Assembly: GCF_005233515.1 (NCBI RefSeq)
Contig: NZ_QFZZ01000003.1
Location: forward strand, 587,259 to 651,258
Origin: Pseudomonas sp. CFBP13508
Lineage (GTDB): Bacteria; Pseudomonadota; Gammaproteobacteria; Pseudomonadales; Pseudomonadaceae
Reading direction: 5' to 3'
DNA length: 64,000 nucleotides
The position numbers and the translations under genes were made by a program. Below the pieces are notes generated by a model. That model was not told the origin of the DNA, did no database searches, and saw nothing but the letters and a program-made list of their open reading frames with translations. Positions 62,809 to 64,000 of this stretch are shown here, in pieces. Position 1 is the first letter of the stretch. The number at the start of each line of letters is the position of its first letter.

Positions 62809-64000
62809 GCCTGGGGGGCTTCCTGGGCAGGCGCACGATGCTCGAACAACTGCGTCAGAAACCCTCGCAAACGCTGTTCAGCCACAGCCTGGCTGCAGAA
62901 CGCCTGCAAACTGTCGACTGCCTGCGCGGACATATCGGCATAGCGCTGCGGCTGGTTTTTCGCGACGTCGTAACTGGCCCGATAGGCCTCGCATAACGAG
63001 GTCCAGTTGGTCACGTAACGCAGGGTTCGAAAGGCCTTGCGCGGGTCGTGAGGCCAGGCTGTCAGCTCATCCGTGGACTCGATGAGAAAGGCATTCGCGG
63101 TGCTCAGGTAATCGATCATCGCCGTGGTACGCGGCGCCACCGCCGGCTTGCCGCAGGACATGAACTCCATCAGCGGCAGGCACTGCCCTTCACCGTACGA
63201 GGTGTTGACCACATACCGCGTGGCCTGCACCAGTTGCTCGTAGTCCGGATCGGCGAGGTAGCCGTAGATCAGAACGATGCGGCAGCGGTAAGACTGGTTC
63301 TTGTACAAGTGGTGGAGAATATCGCTGAGTGCTTCTTCGGCGTCATGGTGAGTGAGCTTGAGCACCAGCGTCGCGTCTTCGACATCGCGGAAACACACAC
63401 AGAACGCGCTGAGCATGTCTTCCCAGTTCTTGCGCCCGTCACCAGGATTGAACACCGAGGTGTAAACCACGCCGTCAAGCATCAGCGTCTGCTCGGAGGC
63501 CGGCGCGGCGAAGTCGATGCCGTCGCCGCTGCGCAGGTGCGCCGGCCCGAATGCATTCAGATTGAGGGTGCGGCTGTCCGCGACCAGACCTTTGATCGTC
63601 AGGCTATAAGCGGTGGCCAGGGCTTGCTCGGGCATTTTCGCGCCACGGGCCGCAAAACGGTCCCAGACCGGCGCCGGCACCGCGACGATCGGGTACGCGG
63701 CACCCATCGCCTCATGCACGGCGTTGACCGTATAACTGGAATGAGTAATCGCCGCCCCGCAGGCATGCAAGACGCTACGCCAGTCGTTGCGCGGCTCGCC
63801 CGCAAAGGCTTCGTTGGGGATCGTGCTGAACTCCCACGCAAACACCGGCAGCGTCGGACAGGCCAGGTGAACGGGGGTGCGATGCGGCGGCGAGAACGAC
63901 ATAAACACGCAGGGCTCGCCACGGCTCAGGCATTCCAGATACAGCGCATCGACTTCTGTCTGCGGATCGGCCACTTCCACGACCCGACCGATGCGTTCGA
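62805..64000 (-). CDS. Glycosyltransferase (GT4-like), 5' end outside window
   Basis: The frame is open to the window edge, so the N-terminus is missing; at least 398 residues are seen. The C-terminal GT-B half is clear: VVYTSVFNPGDGRKNW, RIVLIYGYLADPDYEQL and YGEGQCLPLMEFMSCGKPAV, the GT4 nucleotide-sugar region. Likely builds a surface polysaccharide or glycosylates a surface protein. Coupled (ATGA) to the acyltransferase gene. Confidence 0.82.
   Translation of the reverse strand, partial: ERIGRVVEVADPQTEVDALYLECLSRGEPCVFMSFSPPHRTPVHLACPTLPVFAWEFSTIPNEAFAGEPRNDWRSVLHACGAAITHSSYTVNAVHEAMGAAYPIVAVPAPVWDRFAARGAKMPEQALATAYSLTIKGLVADSRTLNLNAFGPAHLRSGDGIDFAAPASEQTLMLDGVVYTSVFNPGDGRKNWEDMLSAFCVCFRDVEDATLVLKLTHHDAEEALSDILHHLYKNQSYRCRIVLIYGYLADPDYEQLVQATRYVVNTSYGEGQCLPLMEFMSCGKPAVAPRTTAMIDYLSTANAFLIESTDELTAWPHDPRKAFRTLRYVTNWTSLCEAYRASYDVAKNQPQRYADMSAQAVDSLQAFCSQAVAEQRLRGFLTQLFEHRAPAQEAPQA

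Overview
The window is a gene-dense, GC-rich stretch of a Pseudomonas chromosome, most likely the P. fluorescens group. Evidence: many paired REP elements built on the core GAGCCTGCTCGC, a two-subunit pyruvate carboxylase with divergent LysR regulator followed by an RpiR regulator, a GGDEF/EAL protein and uvrD (an order I recall from the P. aeruginosa PA5435-PA5443 region), and a solitary lpd3-type dihydrolipoamide dehydrogenase. Two perfect 14-bp parS palindromes (42014 and 51411) suggest proximity to oriC. I see no rRNA, tRNA, CRISPR array, insertion sequence, integrase or prophage.

Left part (1-18 kb): end of an alanine/glycine symporter, type I asparaginase, AraC-type regulator, an acetylpolyamine amidohydrolase coupled to a polyamine-binding protein, a 1534-residue protein of the Pseudomonas dermonecrotic-toxin-like class, a MocR regulator divergent from a PaiB-like protein and two GNAT acetyltransferases, a homocysteine S-methyltransferase divergent from an amino-acid ABC transporter pair without its ATPase, and a hipA-hipB module in toxin-first order with three TGCA-N6-TGCA sites in its upstream region.

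Middle (18-37 kb): autotransporter, pyruvate carboxylase (pycB, pycA) with its LysR regulator, a small overlapping gene, an RpiR/HexR-like regulator with a matching palindrome upstream, a membrane GGDEF/EAL protein, uvrD, a Tim44-domain protein, a SMI1/KNR4 protein, a CPA2 antiporter, an acyl-CoA thioesterase and pdxY.

Right part (37-57 kb) is dominated by an apparent zinc-starvation island. Three Zur-box-like palindromes (41070, 41569, 54456) precede (i) a COG0523 GTPase plus DUF1826 gene on one side and a small secreted protein on the other, (ii) folE2 coupled to a complete znuCBA-like ABC transporter, and (iii) a translationally coupled four-gene operon encoding three SPFH (HflK/HflC-like) membrane proteins, one with 15 histidines in its N-terminal tail, followed by a P1B-type metal ATPase. 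The last operon is the best candidate for an undescribed system: a zinc-responsive P-type ATPase on an SPFH membrane scaffold. Cardiolipin synthase, cyclopropane fatty acid synthase and a DUF3617 protein lie between (ii) and (iii).

The end (57-64 kb) holds an Lrp/LysE pair, a large exported protein coupled to a DUF3142 lipoprotein, and a coupled glycosyltransferase-acyltransferase-methyltransferase cluster, probably surface polysaccharide modification, which runs off the window.
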